A stretch of 64,000 nucleotides of DNA from Pseudomonas fortuita (GTDB lineage: Bacteria; Pseudomonadota; Gammaproteobacteria; Pseudomonadales; Pseudomonadaceae). The notes beneath the pieces were generated by a model. The model was not told where the DNA came from and did not search any database. It worked only from the letters and a program-made list of their open reading frames with translations. The position numbers and the translations under genes were made by a program. Shown here piece by piece: positions 17,130-26,009 of this stretch; position 1 is the stretch's first letter; each line of letters opens with the position of its first letter. The stretch lies in the NCBI RefSeq assembly GCF_026898135.2, contig NZ_CP114035.2:6117501-6181500 (forward strand), written 5' to 3'.

Positions 17130-18383
17130 CGCTATGACTTGGCCATTGCCCTGGGTATCCTCGCCGCAGATGGCCAGGTGCCGACTGCCACCCTGGCCGA
17201 TATGGAATGCCTGGGCGAACTGGCGCTTTCGGGGAAATTGCGCCCTGTCCAGGGCGTGCTACCTGCGGCCCTGGCGGCACGCGAAGCAGGCCGGGCGCTG
17301 GTGGTGCCACGGGAAAATGCCGAGGAAGCCAGCCTGGCAGGCGGGCTGGTGGTGTATGCGGTGGGCCACCTGCTGGAGTTGGTCGCCCACCTGAACGGCC
17401 AGGTGCCATTGCCGCCGTACGCGGCCAATGGCTTGATCCTGAATCAACGTCCCTACCCTGACCTGAGCGAGGTGCAGGGCCAACTGGCGGCCAAGCGCGC
17501 GTTGATGCTGGCGGCGGCTGGGGCGCACAACCTGCTGTTCACCGGGCCACCCGGCACCGGCAAGACCTTGCTCGCCAGCCGCCTGCCGGGGCTGCTGCCA
17601 CCGCTGGACGAGCACGAGGCGCTCGAGGTGGCTGCCATTCAGTCGGTCAGCGGGCATACACCTCTGAGCAGTTGGCCGCAGCGACCGTTTCGCCATCCCC
17701 ACCACTCCGCATCCGGCCCGGCACTGGTTGGAGGCAGCAGCCGGCCGCAACCGGGCGAAATCACCCTCGCCCACCATGGCGTGCTGTTTCTCGATGAACT
17801 GCCAGAGTTCGAGCGGCGTGTGCTGGAGGTGCTGCGCGAGCCGCTGGAGTCGGGCGAGATCGTGATTGCCCGGGCACGCGACAAAGTGCGCTTTCCGGCG
17901 CGCTTTCAGCTGGTGGCGGCGATGAACCCATGCCCTTGCGGCTACCTGGGCGACCCTACTGGCCGCTGCCGCTGCAGCACCGAGCAGATCGCGCGGTACC
18001 GCAACAAGCTATCAGGGCCGCTGCTGGACCGCATCGACCTGCACCTGACCGTGGCTCGCGAAAGCACCACGCTGAACAATCAGCCCTGTGGTGAAGCCAG
18101 TGCCGATGTGGCAGCCAGGGTAGCGCAGGCGCGGGAGGTACAGCAGCGCCGCCAAGGGTGCGTGAATGCGTTTCTCGACCTCGACGGGTTGCGTCGCCAT
18201 TGCGGATTGACGGCGGCGGACCAAGCTTGGCTGGAAGGGGCCTGCGAACGGTTGACCTTGTCGTTGCGGGCAGCGCACCGGTTGTTGAAAGTGGCGCGGA
18301 CACTGGCGGACCTCGAGGGTTGTGAGGCAATCGGCCGGCCACATCTGGCCGAGGCCCTGCAGTACCGGCCGGGGAGCAGTTAA
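17130..18383 (+). pseudogene. comM: comM 3' fragment after the mobile element
   Basis: Resumes at RYDLAIALGILAADGQVPTA and runs to the normal ComM C-terminus. It holds the complete AAA+ core: Walker A GPPGTGKT, Walker B LFLDELPEF, the Mg-chelatase signature region and a Cys-containing insert (NPCPCGYLGDPTGRCRC). An ATG at 17115 inside the element's right end reads in frame (MPVH then RRYDLA), so an N-terminally truncated protein of about 422 residues could in principle be made, though no ribosome site is evident. Losing the first 79 residues should abolish normal function. The 200 bases after it, before the antiporter gene, hold no recognisable gene. Confidence 0.93.
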
Positions 18384-18583
18384 ATTGCCCTGGCTGCAAA
18401 GCGGCCCTGGAAATTTCAGCCCCAGCAGCAGAACCTGCGTTTGACAGCGCCCTGCGGCAACTGTCCTTCTTTTACGGGACAATGTTTCTCCCGGACAGCT
18501 GATTGTCTGCCCCCCCTCCACCCCTCAAAATCGTCGGCCAAACTGTTCAAATGCTGCCCCGGCAGCTCATGGAGTAAGAGCCA

Positions 18584-20371
18584 ATGCCACACGAAGGCAG
18601 CCTTCTGCAAACCGCGGTGATCTTTCTGCTCGCGGCCGTCGTCGCCGTCCCCCTGGCCAAGCGCCTGCAACTGGGTGCCGTGCTCGGCTACCTGCTGGCC
18701 GGTGTAGCCATCGGCCCGCAGGCACTTGGCCTGATCCGCGACACCGAAAGCGTGGCGCACATTTCCGAGCTGGGCGTGGTCCTGCTGCTGTTCATCATTG
18801 GCCTGGAGCTGTCGCCCAAGCGCCTGTGGCTGATGCGCAAGTCGGTGTTCGGCGTGGGTACCGCGCAGGTGCTGCTGACCGGCGCGCTGCTCGGTGCCAT
18901 TGCCCTGTTCGGCTTCAGCCAGACGCTGCCGGCAGCCATCGTCCTCGGCCTGGGCCTGGCGCTGTCGTCCACCGCCCTTGGCCTGCAAAGCCTGGCCGAG
19001 AGCAAGCAGCTCAACGCCCCGCACGGCCGCCTGGCGTTCGCCATCCTGCTGTTTCAGGACATCGCTGCGATCCCGCTGATTGCCCTGGTACCGCTACTGG
19101 CCGCCAGTGGGCCGGACGCCAGCCACGGCGATAGCCTGCAACACGGCCTGAAGGTATTTGCCAGCATCGCCGTGGTGATCATCGGTGGTCGCTATCTGTT
19201 GCGCCCGGTGTTCCGCACCGTGGCCCGCACCGGCCTGCCGGAAGTGTCTACTGCCACCGCACTGCTGGTAGTGATCGGCACCGCCTGGCTGATGGAAGAA
19301 GCGGGTATATCCATGGCCCTGGGCGCCTTCCTCGCCGGCCTGCTGCTGGCCGACTCGGAATACCGCCACGAGCTGGAATCGCAGATCGAGCCGTTCAAGG
19401 GCCTGCTGCTGGGTTTGTTTTTCATCAGCGTGGGCATGGGCGCCAACCTTCGCCTGCTGCTGGACATGCCGCTGGTGGTGCTGGGCCTGACCCTGCTGCT
19501 GGTGGCAGTAAAGCTGGTGCTGCTGATCGGCGTCGGGCGCCTGGTCGGTGGCCTGAACAGCGCCAGCGCCCTGCGCCTGGGCATGGTACTGGCGGCCGGT
19601 GGCGAGTTCGCCTTCGTGGTCTTCAAGCTGGGCAAGGACCAAGGCCTGTTCGACACCCAGACCTACGACCTGCTGCTGATGACCATTACCCTGTCGATGG
19701 CCATCACCCCGCTGCTGATGCTGGGCTGCGCCCGCGCCCTCAAACGCCCGCAACCGGCGCGTGAAGTGCCCGAGCAGTACAAGCAGATCCAGACGGATAC
19801 GCCGCGGGTGGTGATCGTCGGCATGGGCCGCATGGGCCAGATCGTCGCGCGCATCCTGCGGGCGCAGAAGATCCCGTTCATTGCCCTGGAAACCTCGGTG
19901 GACGCCATCGAGATGACCCGCATGTTCGAACAGGTGCCGGTGTTCTACGGCGACCCGCTGCGCCCCGAGGTGCTGCACGCCGCCAAGGTGGGTCAAGCGG
20001 AGTACTTCATCATCACCATCGATGACCCAGAAGCCGCCATTCATACCGCTGAACGGGTAAAACGCCTGTACCCGCACCTGAAGGTGCTGGCCCGGGCACG
20101 TAACCGCCAGCATGTGCACAAGTTGGTGGATGCAGGCGCCGAGCCGATTCGCGAGACGTTCTACTCCAGCCTGGAAATGACCCGCCGCGCGCTGGTGGGG
20201 TTGGGCTTGAGCGATGAACAGGCGGCGGACCGTATCGCACGGTTTACCCAGCATGACGAAGAAGTGCTGGTGGCCCAGGGGCAGGTACGCGATGACCGGG
20301 CCAAGGTGATGCAGACGGCCAAGGAGGCGCGGGTGGAGCTGGAGCGGTTGTTTGATTCGGATGCGGTTTGA
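18584..20371 (+). CDS. CPA2-family potassium/proton antiporter with RCK domain (KefB/KefC-like)
   Basis: 595-residue inner-membrane antiporter. About twelve membrane segments occupy residues 1-380, including the CPA2 start ELGVVLLLFIIGLELSPKRL and the central FLAGLLLADSEYRHELES. A cytosolic TrkA-N/RCK domain follows with the nucleotide-binding VVIVGMGRMGQIVARIL (about 405-421). KefB/C proteins export potassium in exchange for protons when electrophile-glutathione adducts bind the RCK region. No kefF/kefG partner is adjacent, so glutathione gating is uncertain. ATG preceded by GGAGTAAGAGCCA. Confidence 0.9.
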   Translation: MPHEGSLLQTAVIFLLAAVVAVPLAKRLQLGAVLGYLLAGVAIGPQALGLIRDTESVAHISELGVVLLLFIIGLELSPKRLWLMRKSVFGVGTAQVLLTGALLGAIALFGFSQTLPAAIVLGLGLALSSTALGLQSLAESKQLNAPHGRLAFAILLFQDIAAIPLIALVPLLAASGPDASHGDSLQHGLKVFASIAVVIIGGRYLLRPVFRTVARTGLPEVSTATALLVVIGTAWLMEEAGISMALGAFLAGLLLADSEYRHELESQIEPFKGLLLGLFFISVGMGANLRLLLDMPLVVLGLTLLLVAVKLVLLIGVGRLVGGLNSASALRLGMVLAAGGEFAFVVFKLGKDQGLFDTQTYDLLLMTITLSMAITPLLMLGCARALKRPQPAREVPEQYKQIQTDTPRVVIVGMGRMGQIVARILRAQKIPFIALETSVDAIEMTRMFEQVPVFYGDPLRPEVLHAAKVGQAEYFIITIDDPEAAIHTAERVKRLYPHLKVLARARNRQHVHKLVDAGAEPIRETFYSSLEMTRRALVGLGLSDEQAADRIARFTQHDEEVLVAQGQVRDDRAKVMQTAKEARVELERLFDSDAV

Positions 20372-20375
20372 GTAG

Positions 20376-20660
20376 TCAGGCGAACACCAACCGCTCTATT
20401 TGAGGATGCTCACGCTGAGCGGCTTGCCAAAGATCGTAAGCTGCCTGTTCGGCAAGGTATTGCCGGGCAGGCCCAAGGCCTGCCAGCTCAAGCCGATAAG
20501 CAAGATCGGCAGAAATGGCGGCGCGCCCATTGAGTACCGTGGACAACTGCCCCCGCGAATAGCCGAGGTGGCGAGCTAACTCAGAAACGTTCATGCCAAT
20601 TGCGGGCAACACATCTTCTCGCAAAGACTCCCCAGGATGGGGAGGATCGAACATAGGCAT
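20376..20660 (-). CDS. higA: HigA-family antitoxin (XRE HTH)
   Basis: A 94-residue antitoxin, N-terminus PPHPGESLREDVLPAIGMNV (the HigA/VapI signature). It is followed by a helix-turn-helix (VSELARHLGYSRGQLSTVLN, about 25-44) and NGRAAISADLAYRLE. It binds and neutralises HigB and represses the operon through the upstream palindrome. It is second in the toxin-first order typical of higBA, 11 bases after higB. Confidence 0.92.
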   Translation of the reverse strand: MPMFDPPHPGESLREDVLPAIGMNVSELARHLGYSRGQLSTVLNGRAAISADLAYRLELAGLGPARQYLAEQAAYDLWQAAQREHPQIERLVFA

Positions 20661-20671
20661 GACTCAAGCTC

Positions 20672-20950
20672 CTAGTGATAATCCAGATAGTCAACAAGCT
20701 CCACATCGGTACCCACGAAGCGGAACACCACTCGCCAGTTACCCGAGACATTTACTGCCCAATAGCTTTCCAGCTTTCCGTGCAGAGGATGAAGACGGTA
20801 ACCCGGCCGGTTCATGTCTGCTGCGGTTTGTGCAACTTCAAGAGAAGCCAGTAAACGCCGCAAGCGATTCACATGATCTGCACGCACTCCAGACGTGTCA
20901 CGATGCTGATGGAGCAGCCTCAGGCCTTTGTGCCTGAAACTTCTTATCAC
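20672..20950 (-). CDS. higB: HigB-family toxin (RelE/ParE superfamily)
   Basis: 92 residues beginning MIRSFRHKGLRLLHQHRDTS and containing RLRRLLASLEVAQTAADMN and GNWRVVFRFVGTDVELVDYL, the hallmark strands of HigB ribosome-dependent mRNA endonucleases. The Arg in NWRVVFRF and the C-terminal aromatic/His (DYLDYH) correspond to catalytic positions of the fold. It is the first gene of a two-gene operon and would cut translated mRNA when HigA is degraded. Confidence 0.92.
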   Translation of the reverse strand: MIRSFRHKGLRLLHQHRDTSGVRADHVNRLRRLLASLEVAQTAADMNRPGYRLHPLHGKLESYWAVNVSGNWRVVFRFVGTDVELVDYLDYH

Positions 20951-20960
20951 CGATGGTTGA

Positions 20961-20981
20961 GTGTAAGGTCATGCCTTACAC
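20961..20981. promoter_or_regulatory. higBA operator palindrome
   Basis: GTGTAAGG-TCATG-CCTTACAC, a perfect 8-bp dyad 10 bases upstream of the higB start. The position and symmetry fit autorepression by HigA. From here to 21270 nothing coding is visible. Confidence 0.8.
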
Positions 20982-21270
20982 TTTTCAAGCTAGCGTTGGC
21001 GCTGCGCATGGAGTCACTCCTGAAAAATTTCCGGGTGCTCAGTTTGCTCTCGGCGTGCCCGTTTAGCGCCGTTATGCCTTCCGCTCTTTCGTGTAGGAGA
21101 TTTCCGAGAAAGGTTTATAGCGTGGGGCCACGTCGTGCCCACCCCCTCCTGCGTGAACAGATGACACAGGCAAAAGCCTGTTCCGGAGCAACCTGAATGC
21201 GCTCGAAACGGCAGAAGGTTGCTTGAGTCGTTGCGGAAAGGGATTGAGCCACAGTCCATGAATTGATGCT

Positions 21271-21380
21271 GCCTGTACCGCCCTCTTCGCGGGTGAACCC
21301 GCTCCCACAGGATCACCACTGGTTCTGAAACTGTGCAGTACCTGTGGGAGCGGGCGTGCCCGCGAAGAGGCCGGTACAGC
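21271..21380. repeat. paired P. putida-type REP elements
   Basis: Two inverted copies of the 35-base palindrome unit (CTCTTCGCGGG ... CCCGCTCCCACAGG and its complement), also flanked by complementary GTACCG/CGGTAC arms. Typical species-specific REP pair of the P. putida group. Confidence 0.9.
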
Positions 21381-21384
21381 AAAC

Positions 21385-21420
21385 AAAAAAAGCCGGCTCC
21401 CTGCAGAGGGAGCCGGCCTT
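21385..21420 (-). terminator. intrinsic terminator after the hydrolase remnant
   Basis: An 11-bp perfect stem GCCGGCTCCCT / AGGGAGCCGGC with loop GCAG. Read leftward it is followed by seven T. It once served the now-deleted hydrolase gene ending at 21444. Confidence 0.8.
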
Positions 21421-21443
21421 TGTGCGTACTGCTACTGGTTTGC

Positions 21444-21602
21444 TTACTTACCCGCAGTCAGCGCGTTATAGCTGGTCATCAAATTGCGATAATCCGGAAT
21501 GTGGTTGGAGCACAGCGCAGCCAGCCCTTCGACATCGTTGCGCCAGTCGCGGTGCAGCTCGCAGGCCACGCCGAACCAAGTCATCAGCTGCGCACCGGCC
21601 TG
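21444..21602 (-). pseudogene. C-terminal remnant of an isochorismatase-family (YcaC-like) hydrolase
   Basis: Translates to QAGAQLMTWFGVACELHRDW and onward to SYNALTAGK, nearly identical to the last 50 residues of the intact hydrolase at 25299-25928. Immediately upstream of the remnant the sequence jumps to what corresponds to the leader of the intact gene (AAGGTT...TTTCAG...). The start codon and about 157 codons have therefore been deleted cleanly. It cannot be expressed as a hydrolase. The divergent LysR gene next to it is intact. Confidence 0.9.
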
Positions 21603-21630
21603 AAGGTTATGAATCTTTCAGCAATCCGGT

Positions 21631-21672
21631 GTGTTTCGCGTTGATGGGCACAGATTAAAATCATCACCTTTG
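21631..21672. promoter_or_regulatory. conserved LysR-type operator block (copy 1)
   Basis: The stretch GCGTTGATGGG-N3-AGATTAAAA-Y-CATCACCTTTG is shared with 25968-26009. It contains an interrupted dyad TGATG ... CATCA, the T-N11-A kind bound by LysR regulators, between the hydrolase remnant and the divergent regulator gene. Confidence 0.55.
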
Positions 21673-21723
21673 CTGCACTAGACTGCGAAAACCGCCCTTA
21701 GCGTTCCGTTTGGAGAACGATCA

Positions 21724-22635
21724 TTGGAAGACCTCAACTCCCTCTACTACTTCACCCAAGTCGTGGAGCACGGCGGCTTCGCCCCGGCCGGGCGGGCGCT
21801 GGACATGCCCAAGTCGAAACTCAGCCGGCGCATCGCCGACCTTGAAGACCGCCTGGGCGTGCGCCTGCTGCACCGCACCAGCCGGCACTGCTCGCTGACC
21901 GAGATCGGCCAGGCCTACTACAACCGTTGCCTGGCCATGCGCGTGGAGGCCGAGGGCGCGGCGGAAATCATCGAACGCAACCGCAGCGAGCCGCGCGGGC
22001 TGGTGCGCATCAGTTGCCCGACCACCCTGCTCAACTCCTGGGTCGGGCCGATGCTGACCCGCTACATGCTCAAGTACCCGCAGGTGGAGTTGTTCATCGA
22101 AAGTACCAACCGCCGTGTCGACCTGCTGCACGAGGGCTTCGACATCGCCCTGCGCGTGCGCTTTCCGCCGCTGGAGAACACCGACATGGTGATGAAGGTG
22201 CTGAGCAACAGCACCCAGTGCCTGGTCGGCCAGCCGCACTACCTGGCGCAACTGCCCAAAGGGTTTGACCCGCAGCTGCTGGGCACGCTACCCAGCGTGC
22301 ATTGGGGCAGTGCCCAGCGCGAGTACCAGTGGGAACTGTTCCAGGGTGAGGACAACAGCCGCAGCATCGTCATCCCGCACACACCGCGCATGGTGACCGA
22401 TGACCTGTTTGCACTGCGCCATTTCGTGGTGGCCGGGGTGGGGATCGCGCACTTGCCGAGGGTGGCGGTTCGCGAGGACCTGGCTTCGGGGCGCTTGGTG
22501 GAATTGCTGCCTGAGTGGCACCCGCGTTGCGGCATCGTGCATGCGATCTTCCCGTCGCGGCGGGGGTTACTGCCGTCGGTGCGGGCGCTGATCGATCATC
22601 TGGCTGAGGAATTTGCGATCAGCGACATGGCGTGA
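21724..22635 (+). CDS. LysR-family transcriptional regulator
   Basis: 303 residues with a TTG start, supported by GGAGA eight bases upstream; the family N-terminus (LNSLYYFTQVVEHGGFAPAG) begins at once. The winged HTH covers 1-60 (KSKLSRRIADLEDRLGVRLL) and the effector domain follows from about 90. It faces a deleted YcaC-like hydrolase gene; the intact paralogue lies about 4 kb away behind a similar operator. It probably controls that hydrolase and the nearby amidohydrolase, which is an inference from shared upstream sequence. Confidence 0.88.
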   Translation: MEDLNSLYYFTQVVEHGGFAPAGRALDMPKSKLSRRIADLEDRLGVRLLHRTSRHCSLTEIGQAYYNRCLAMRVEAEGAAEIIERNRSEPRGLVRISCPTTLLNSWVGPMLTRYMLKYPQVELFIESTNRRVDLLHEGFDIALRVRFPPLENTDMVMKVLSNSTQCLVGQPHYLAQLPKGFDPQLLGTLPSVHWGSAQREYQWELFQGEDNSRSIVIPHTPRMVTDDLFALRHFVVAGVGIAHLPRVAVREDLASGRLVELLPEWHPRCGIVHAIFPSRRGLLPSVRALIDHLAEEFAISDMA

Positions 22636-22655
22636 GTCGGTGGCTGTCAGTCACG

Positions 22656-22752
22656 GCCCTTTCGCGGGACAAGCCCGCTCCCACAAGTTACCCCACTGCC
22701 CTCGGGATGGGTGGTGAACCTGTGGGAGCGGGCTTGTCCGGCGAAGCGGCCG
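22656..22752. repeat. paired REP elements
   Basis: Inverted copies of the GCGGGACAAGCCCGCTCCCACA unit between the LysR gene and the amidohydrolase 3' end. Confidence 0.88.
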
Positions 22753-22774
22753 TCATTTATCCAGGCAAAGCAGC

Positions 22775-24757
22775 TCAGAAAGCAAAGCAGGAACAACCCA
22801 GCGAACCCCAGAAGCCCTGGAAGTCACTCACCGGGACACTCGAATGCCGTGCCTTCTCATGGCTGTGCGCATGCACCCCGCATGGCCCGCTGCACTGGTG
22901 CACGGCGGCTACCAAAGATGGCGTACCCACGCGCCAGTGCCCCGGCACCTTGGCCACCGGCGACCACTCCGGCAGTACCGGCACCTGCGCAGGGCCAAGC
23001 TTGTCGAACTCGCCAGCGCCGTACACCACCTTGCCATCGACGATGGTCAGCACCGACTCGATGCCCTTGATCGCCTCTTCCTCAACACTGAAAAAGTCCA
23101 GCGACAGCGCCGCCAGGTCTGCCAGCTGGCCCACCTTGATCTGGCCCTTCTTGCCCTGCTCGCTGGAGAACCACGCGCTGCCTTGGGTGAACAGTTGCAG
23201 CGCGGTGTCGCGGTCCAGGCCTTCCGGGTACAACTCCATGCCGCCGACGGTCTTGCCGCTGACCAGCCAGTACAGCGAGGTCCACGGGTTGTAGCTGGAC
23301 ACGCGGGTGGCATCGGTGCCGGCCCCCACAGGCACGCCCATGTCGAGCATGCGCTTGATGGGCGGGGTCTGCTCGGCAGCCTTGGCGCCGTAGCGGTCGA
23401 CGAAGTACTCACCCTGGAAGGCCATGCGGTCCTGGACGGCGATACCACCGCCCAAGGCGCGCACGCGCTCGATGTTCTGTGGGGTGATGGTTTCGGCGTG
23501 GTCGAAGAACCACGGCAGGCCGTTGAACGGGATGTCGCGGTTGACCTTCTCGAACACGTCGAGCATGCGCGTGATCGATTCGTTGTAGGTGGCGTGCAGG
23601 CGGAACGGCCAGCGCTGCTCGACCAAGTGCCGCACCACCGGTTCCAGCTCCTCTTCCATGGTCTGTGGCAGGTCCGGGCGTGGCTCGAGGAAGTCCTCGA
23701 AGTCGGCGGCGGAGAACACCAGCATTTCGCCGGCGCCGTTATGGCGCAGGAAGTCGGTGCCGCTGTGCAGCTTGACGCTGGAGGTCCACTTCTTGAAGTC
23801 GTCCAGCTCTTCCTTGGGCTTCTGGGTAAACAGGTTATAGGCGATGCGCACGGTCAGCTGGTTATTGTCGGCCAGCTCCTGGATAACCGAATAGTCGTCG
23901 GGGAAGTTCTGGTAGCCGCCGCCGGCGTCAATGGCACTGGTCAGGCCCAGGCGGTTCAGTTCACGCATGAACTGGCGCGTCGAGTTGACCTGATACTCCA
24001 GCGGCAGCTTCGGCCCTTTGGCCAAGGTAGCGTAGAGAATCATCGCGTTCGGGCGGGCGATCAGCATGCCGGTCGGGTTGCCGAACTTGTCGCGCTGGAT
24101 TTCGCCACCCGGCGGGTTCGGGGTGGCCTTGTCGTAGCCGACCGCCTTGAGCGCAGCGCGGTTGAGCAGCGCGCGGTCATACAGGTGCAACAGGAACACC
24201 GGGGTGTCGGGCGCAGCCTGGTTGATCTCCTCAAGGGTGGGCATGCGTTTTTCGGCAAACTGGAATTCGTTCCAGCCGCCCACCACGCGTACCCACTGCG
24301 GGGTGGGCGTGCGCGCAGCCTGGTCCTTGAGCATGCGCAGGGCATCGGCCACCGACGGCACGCCTTCCCAGCGCAGCTCCAGGTTGTAGTTCAGGCCACC
24401 GCGGATCAGGTGCAGGTGCGAGTCGTTCAGGCCGGGGATGACCGTGCGCTGCTTGAGGTCGATGATCTGCGTGGTAGTGCCCTTGTGGGCCATGGCCTCG
24501 GCATCGTTGCCCACGGCGATGAAGCGCCCATCCTTGATCGCGACAGCAGTCGCGGTAGGTTTTTCGCGGTCAACGGTGTGCAGTTTGCCATTGAACAGAA
24601 TCAGGTCAGCGGTCATGGAACCTCCTTGGATGGATGCGTGAGCGGAACCGGCCTGGCCGGCGAAGGGCAATGCGGACCAGAGCGCGCCGGCCGCACCGAG
24701 CACGGTGCTGGTAGCGAGGAACTGGCGACGGGTCTTGTCGTTGCGGTCCTGGGACAT
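22775..24757 (-). CDS. Tat-exported amidohydrolase (YtcJ-like)
   Basis: 660 residues. A twin-arginine leader with Arg10-Arg11 (KTRRQFLATST) and hydrophobic core predicts export of a folded, metal-loaded enzyme. The amidohydrolase_3/YtcJ fold shows GLNDSHLHL (metal His pair), RLHATYNE, FFDHAE and a late GTDATR Asp. An internal ATG at 24616 (MTADLILFNGK) would give a cytosolic form lacking the leader, and AGGAGGTTCC just before it is a strong ribosome site. The tail after about 620 is unusual. Substrate unknown. It is near a YcaC-like hydrolase and a LysR gene. Confidence 0.85.
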   Translation of the reverse strand: MSQDRNDKTRRQFLATSTVLGAAGALWSALPFAGQAGSAHASIQGGSMTADLILFNGKLHTVDREKPTATAVAIKDGRFIAVGNDAEAMAHKGTTTQIIDLKQRTVIPGLNDSHLHLIRGGLNYNLELRWEGVPSVADALRMLKDQAARTPTPQWVRVVGGWNEFQFAEKRMPTLEEINQAAPDTPVFLLHLYDRALLNRAALKAVGYDKATPNPPGGEIQRDKFGNPTGMLIARPNAMILYATLAKGPKLPLEYQVNSTRQFMRELNRLGLTSAIDAGGGYQNFPDDYSVIQELADNNQLTVRIAYNLFTQKPKEELDDFKKWTSSVKLHSGTDFLRHNGAGEMLVFSAADFEDFLEPRPDLPQTMEEELEPVVRHLVEQRWPFRLHATYNESITRMLDVFEKVNRDIPFNGLPWFFDHAETITPQNIERVRALGGGIAVQDRMAFQGEYFVDRYGAKAAEQTPPIKRMLDMGVPVGAGTDATRVSSYNPWTSLYWLVSGKTVGGMELYPEGLDRDTALQLFTQGSAWFSSEQGKKGQIKVGQLADLAALSLDFFSVEEEAIKGIESVLTIVDGKVVYGAGEFDKLGPAQVPVLPEWSPVAKVPGHWRVGTPSLVAAVHQCSGPCGVHAHSHEKARHSSVPVSDFQGFWGSLGCSCFAF

Positions 24758-24861
24758 AGGCTTCTCCGACTGGGGCCGGCAGGGCGACTGCGAAGCATGC
24801 CGGTTGACGCAAGGTCAGGGCTTGGCTGGATGTGCGGTGGGTTGAAGAAGGTTAGCCGTGT

Positions 24862-25182
24862 TCAAACCTTTTGCTGCCCGCGCAGCCAGTTGGCGCAGCG
24901 GCGGGTTACCCAAGGCATGATGTAGAACACCACGGGCAGGATGACGAACAGGTTGACGATCAGGTTGCCGGTGATCGGGCCGCCCAGCTGCGGGAAGCGT
25001 GCGAACAGCGGCGCTAGCAGCTGCGGAATGATCATGGTCATGGGGCAGATCACCAGGTAGGTCAGCAACGCCTGCTTCCAGCGTGGCGGTTGGGCCGGCG
25101 TGGAGTTCGTCGGGCTAGCGAGAACCTGGTGTTGCAGGCATACGGTCACCACTTCGCGGTTGTGTTGGAGTGCGGTGTTCAT
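24862..25182 (-). CDS. small two-helix membrane protein (COG3224 C-terminal-like)
   Basis: 106 residues from an ATG with AAGGAACGCCG upstream. The N-terminal 40 residues are soluble. Two membrane helices follow (ALLTYLVICPMTMIIPQLLA and NLIVNLFVILPVVFYIMPWV), then RRCANWLRG. PPRWKQALLTYL and MPWVTRR resemble the membrane tail of larger antibiotic-biosynthesis-monooxygenase-like proteins, here without the monooxygenase domain. It lies between the amidohydrolase and the YcaC-like hydrolase in the same direction, probably one operon. Confidence 0.6.
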   Translation of the reverse strand: MNTALQHNREVVTVCLQHQVLASPTNSTPAQPPRWKQALLTYLVICPMTMIIPQLLAPLFARFPQLGGPITGNLIVNLFVILPVVFYIMPWVTRRCANWLRGQQKV

Positions 25183-25265
25183 CGGCGTTCCTTGAGATGA
25201 GCGTGCCCGCATTCACTGTGCAACGGCGAACGGGCGGTGGATTGGATGGGTGTGCTGCCCTTGGC

Positions 25266-25286
25266 GGGCACCGACTGGCGGTGCCC
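25266..25286. other. hairpin between hydrolase and membrane-protein genes
   Basis: GGGCACCG-N5-CGGTGCCC, a perfect 8-bp stem with no T tract on either strand. It could partly attenuate read-through from the hydrolase into the membrane-protein gene. Confidence 0.4.
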
Positions 25287-25298
25287 GGGGCGGTCGGC

Positions 25299-25928
25299 TT
25301 ACTTGCCGGCGTTGAAGGCGTTGTAGCTGGTCATCAGGTTGCGGTAGTCCGGGATGTGGTTGGAGCACAGCGCGGCCAGGCCTTCGACGTCGTTGCGCCA
25401 GTCGCGGTGCAGCTCACACGCCACGCCGAACCAGGTCATCAGTTGCGCACCGGCCTGGCTCATGCGGTTGTGGGCGGCGTCGCGGGTCATGGCGTTGAAG
25501 GTGCCGGAGGCGTCGGTCACCACGAACACATCGAACTCTTCTTCCAGGGCCGCCAGGGCCGGGAAAGCCACACACACTTCTGTCACGACGCCGGCGATGA
25601 TCAGCTGCTTCTTACCGGTGGCCTTTACCGCCCTGACGAAATCTTCGTTGTCCCAGGCGTTGATCTGGCCTGGGCGGGCGATGTACGGGGCGTCCGGGAA
25701 CAGGGCTTTCAGCTCTGGCACCAGCGGGCCGTTGGGGCCTTGCTCGAAGCTGGTGGTGAGGATGGTCGGCAGGTTGAAGAACTTGGCCAGGTCAGCCAGC
25801 GCCAGCACATTGTTCTTGAACGCGTCTGGTTCGATGTCGCGGACCAGGGACAGCAGGCCAGCCTGGTGATCGACCAGCAGTACGGCGGCGTCGTCTTTGT
25901 TCAGGCGGTTGTATTTGAAGTTGGTCAT
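25299..25928 (-). CDS. YcaC-like isochorismatase-family hydrolase
   Basis: 209 residues of the cysteine-hydrolase superfamily. The catalytic Asp is in AVLLVDHQAGLLS (about residue 20), Lys in the central region and Cys in ITEVC-type loop IAGVVTEVCVAFPALA (about 118). The mid-strand VTDASGTFN is also standard. YcaC proteins form octamers of unknown physiological substrate. A deleted second copy lies at 21444-21602. It is the first gene of a leftward cluster with the membrane protein and amidohydrolase. Start ATG with AGGAGCAACGACC upstream. Confidence 0.9.
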   Translation of the reverse strand: MTNFKYNRLNKDDAAVLLVDHQAGLLSLVRDIEPDAFKNNVLALADLAKFFNLPTILTTSFEQGPNGPLVPELKALFPDAPYIARPGQINAWDNEDFVRAVKATGKKQLIIAGVVTEVCVAFPALAALEEEFDVFVVTDASGTFNAMTRDAAHNRMSQAGAQLMTWFGVACELHRDWRNDVEGLAALCSNHIPDYRNLMTSYNAFNAGK

Positions 25929-25967
25929 GGTCGTTGCTCCTAAGGGTTTCTGTTTTCAGTAAGTTGG

Positions 25968-26009
25968 GTGTTTTGCGTTGATGGGAGAAGATTAAAACCA
26001 TCACCTTTG
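25968..26009. promoter_or_regulatory. conserved LysR-type operator block (copy 2)
   Basis: Near-copy of 21631-21672, upstream of the intact hydrolase. The similarity continues to GGAACGATAGATTGG near 26060, matching the ribosome-site/start region of the LysR gene in copy 1, then breaks off at a REP pair. A former divergent regulator gene has been lost here. Confidence 0.6.

Noticed and set aside
20961..20981. Possible att or CRISPR repeat
   Set aside because: A single palindrome directly before higB is better explained as the HigA operator; no repeat-spacer array was found anywhere in the window.
21014..21382. Leftward frames between higB and the hydrolase remnant
   Set aside because: Composed largely of REP sequence translated in different frames (WERVHPRRG-like peptides), a known artefact of these repeats.
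22844..24925. 693-codon frame opposite the amidohydrolase
   Set aside because: Low-complexity shadow; the opposite strand has metal motifs and a Tat signal.
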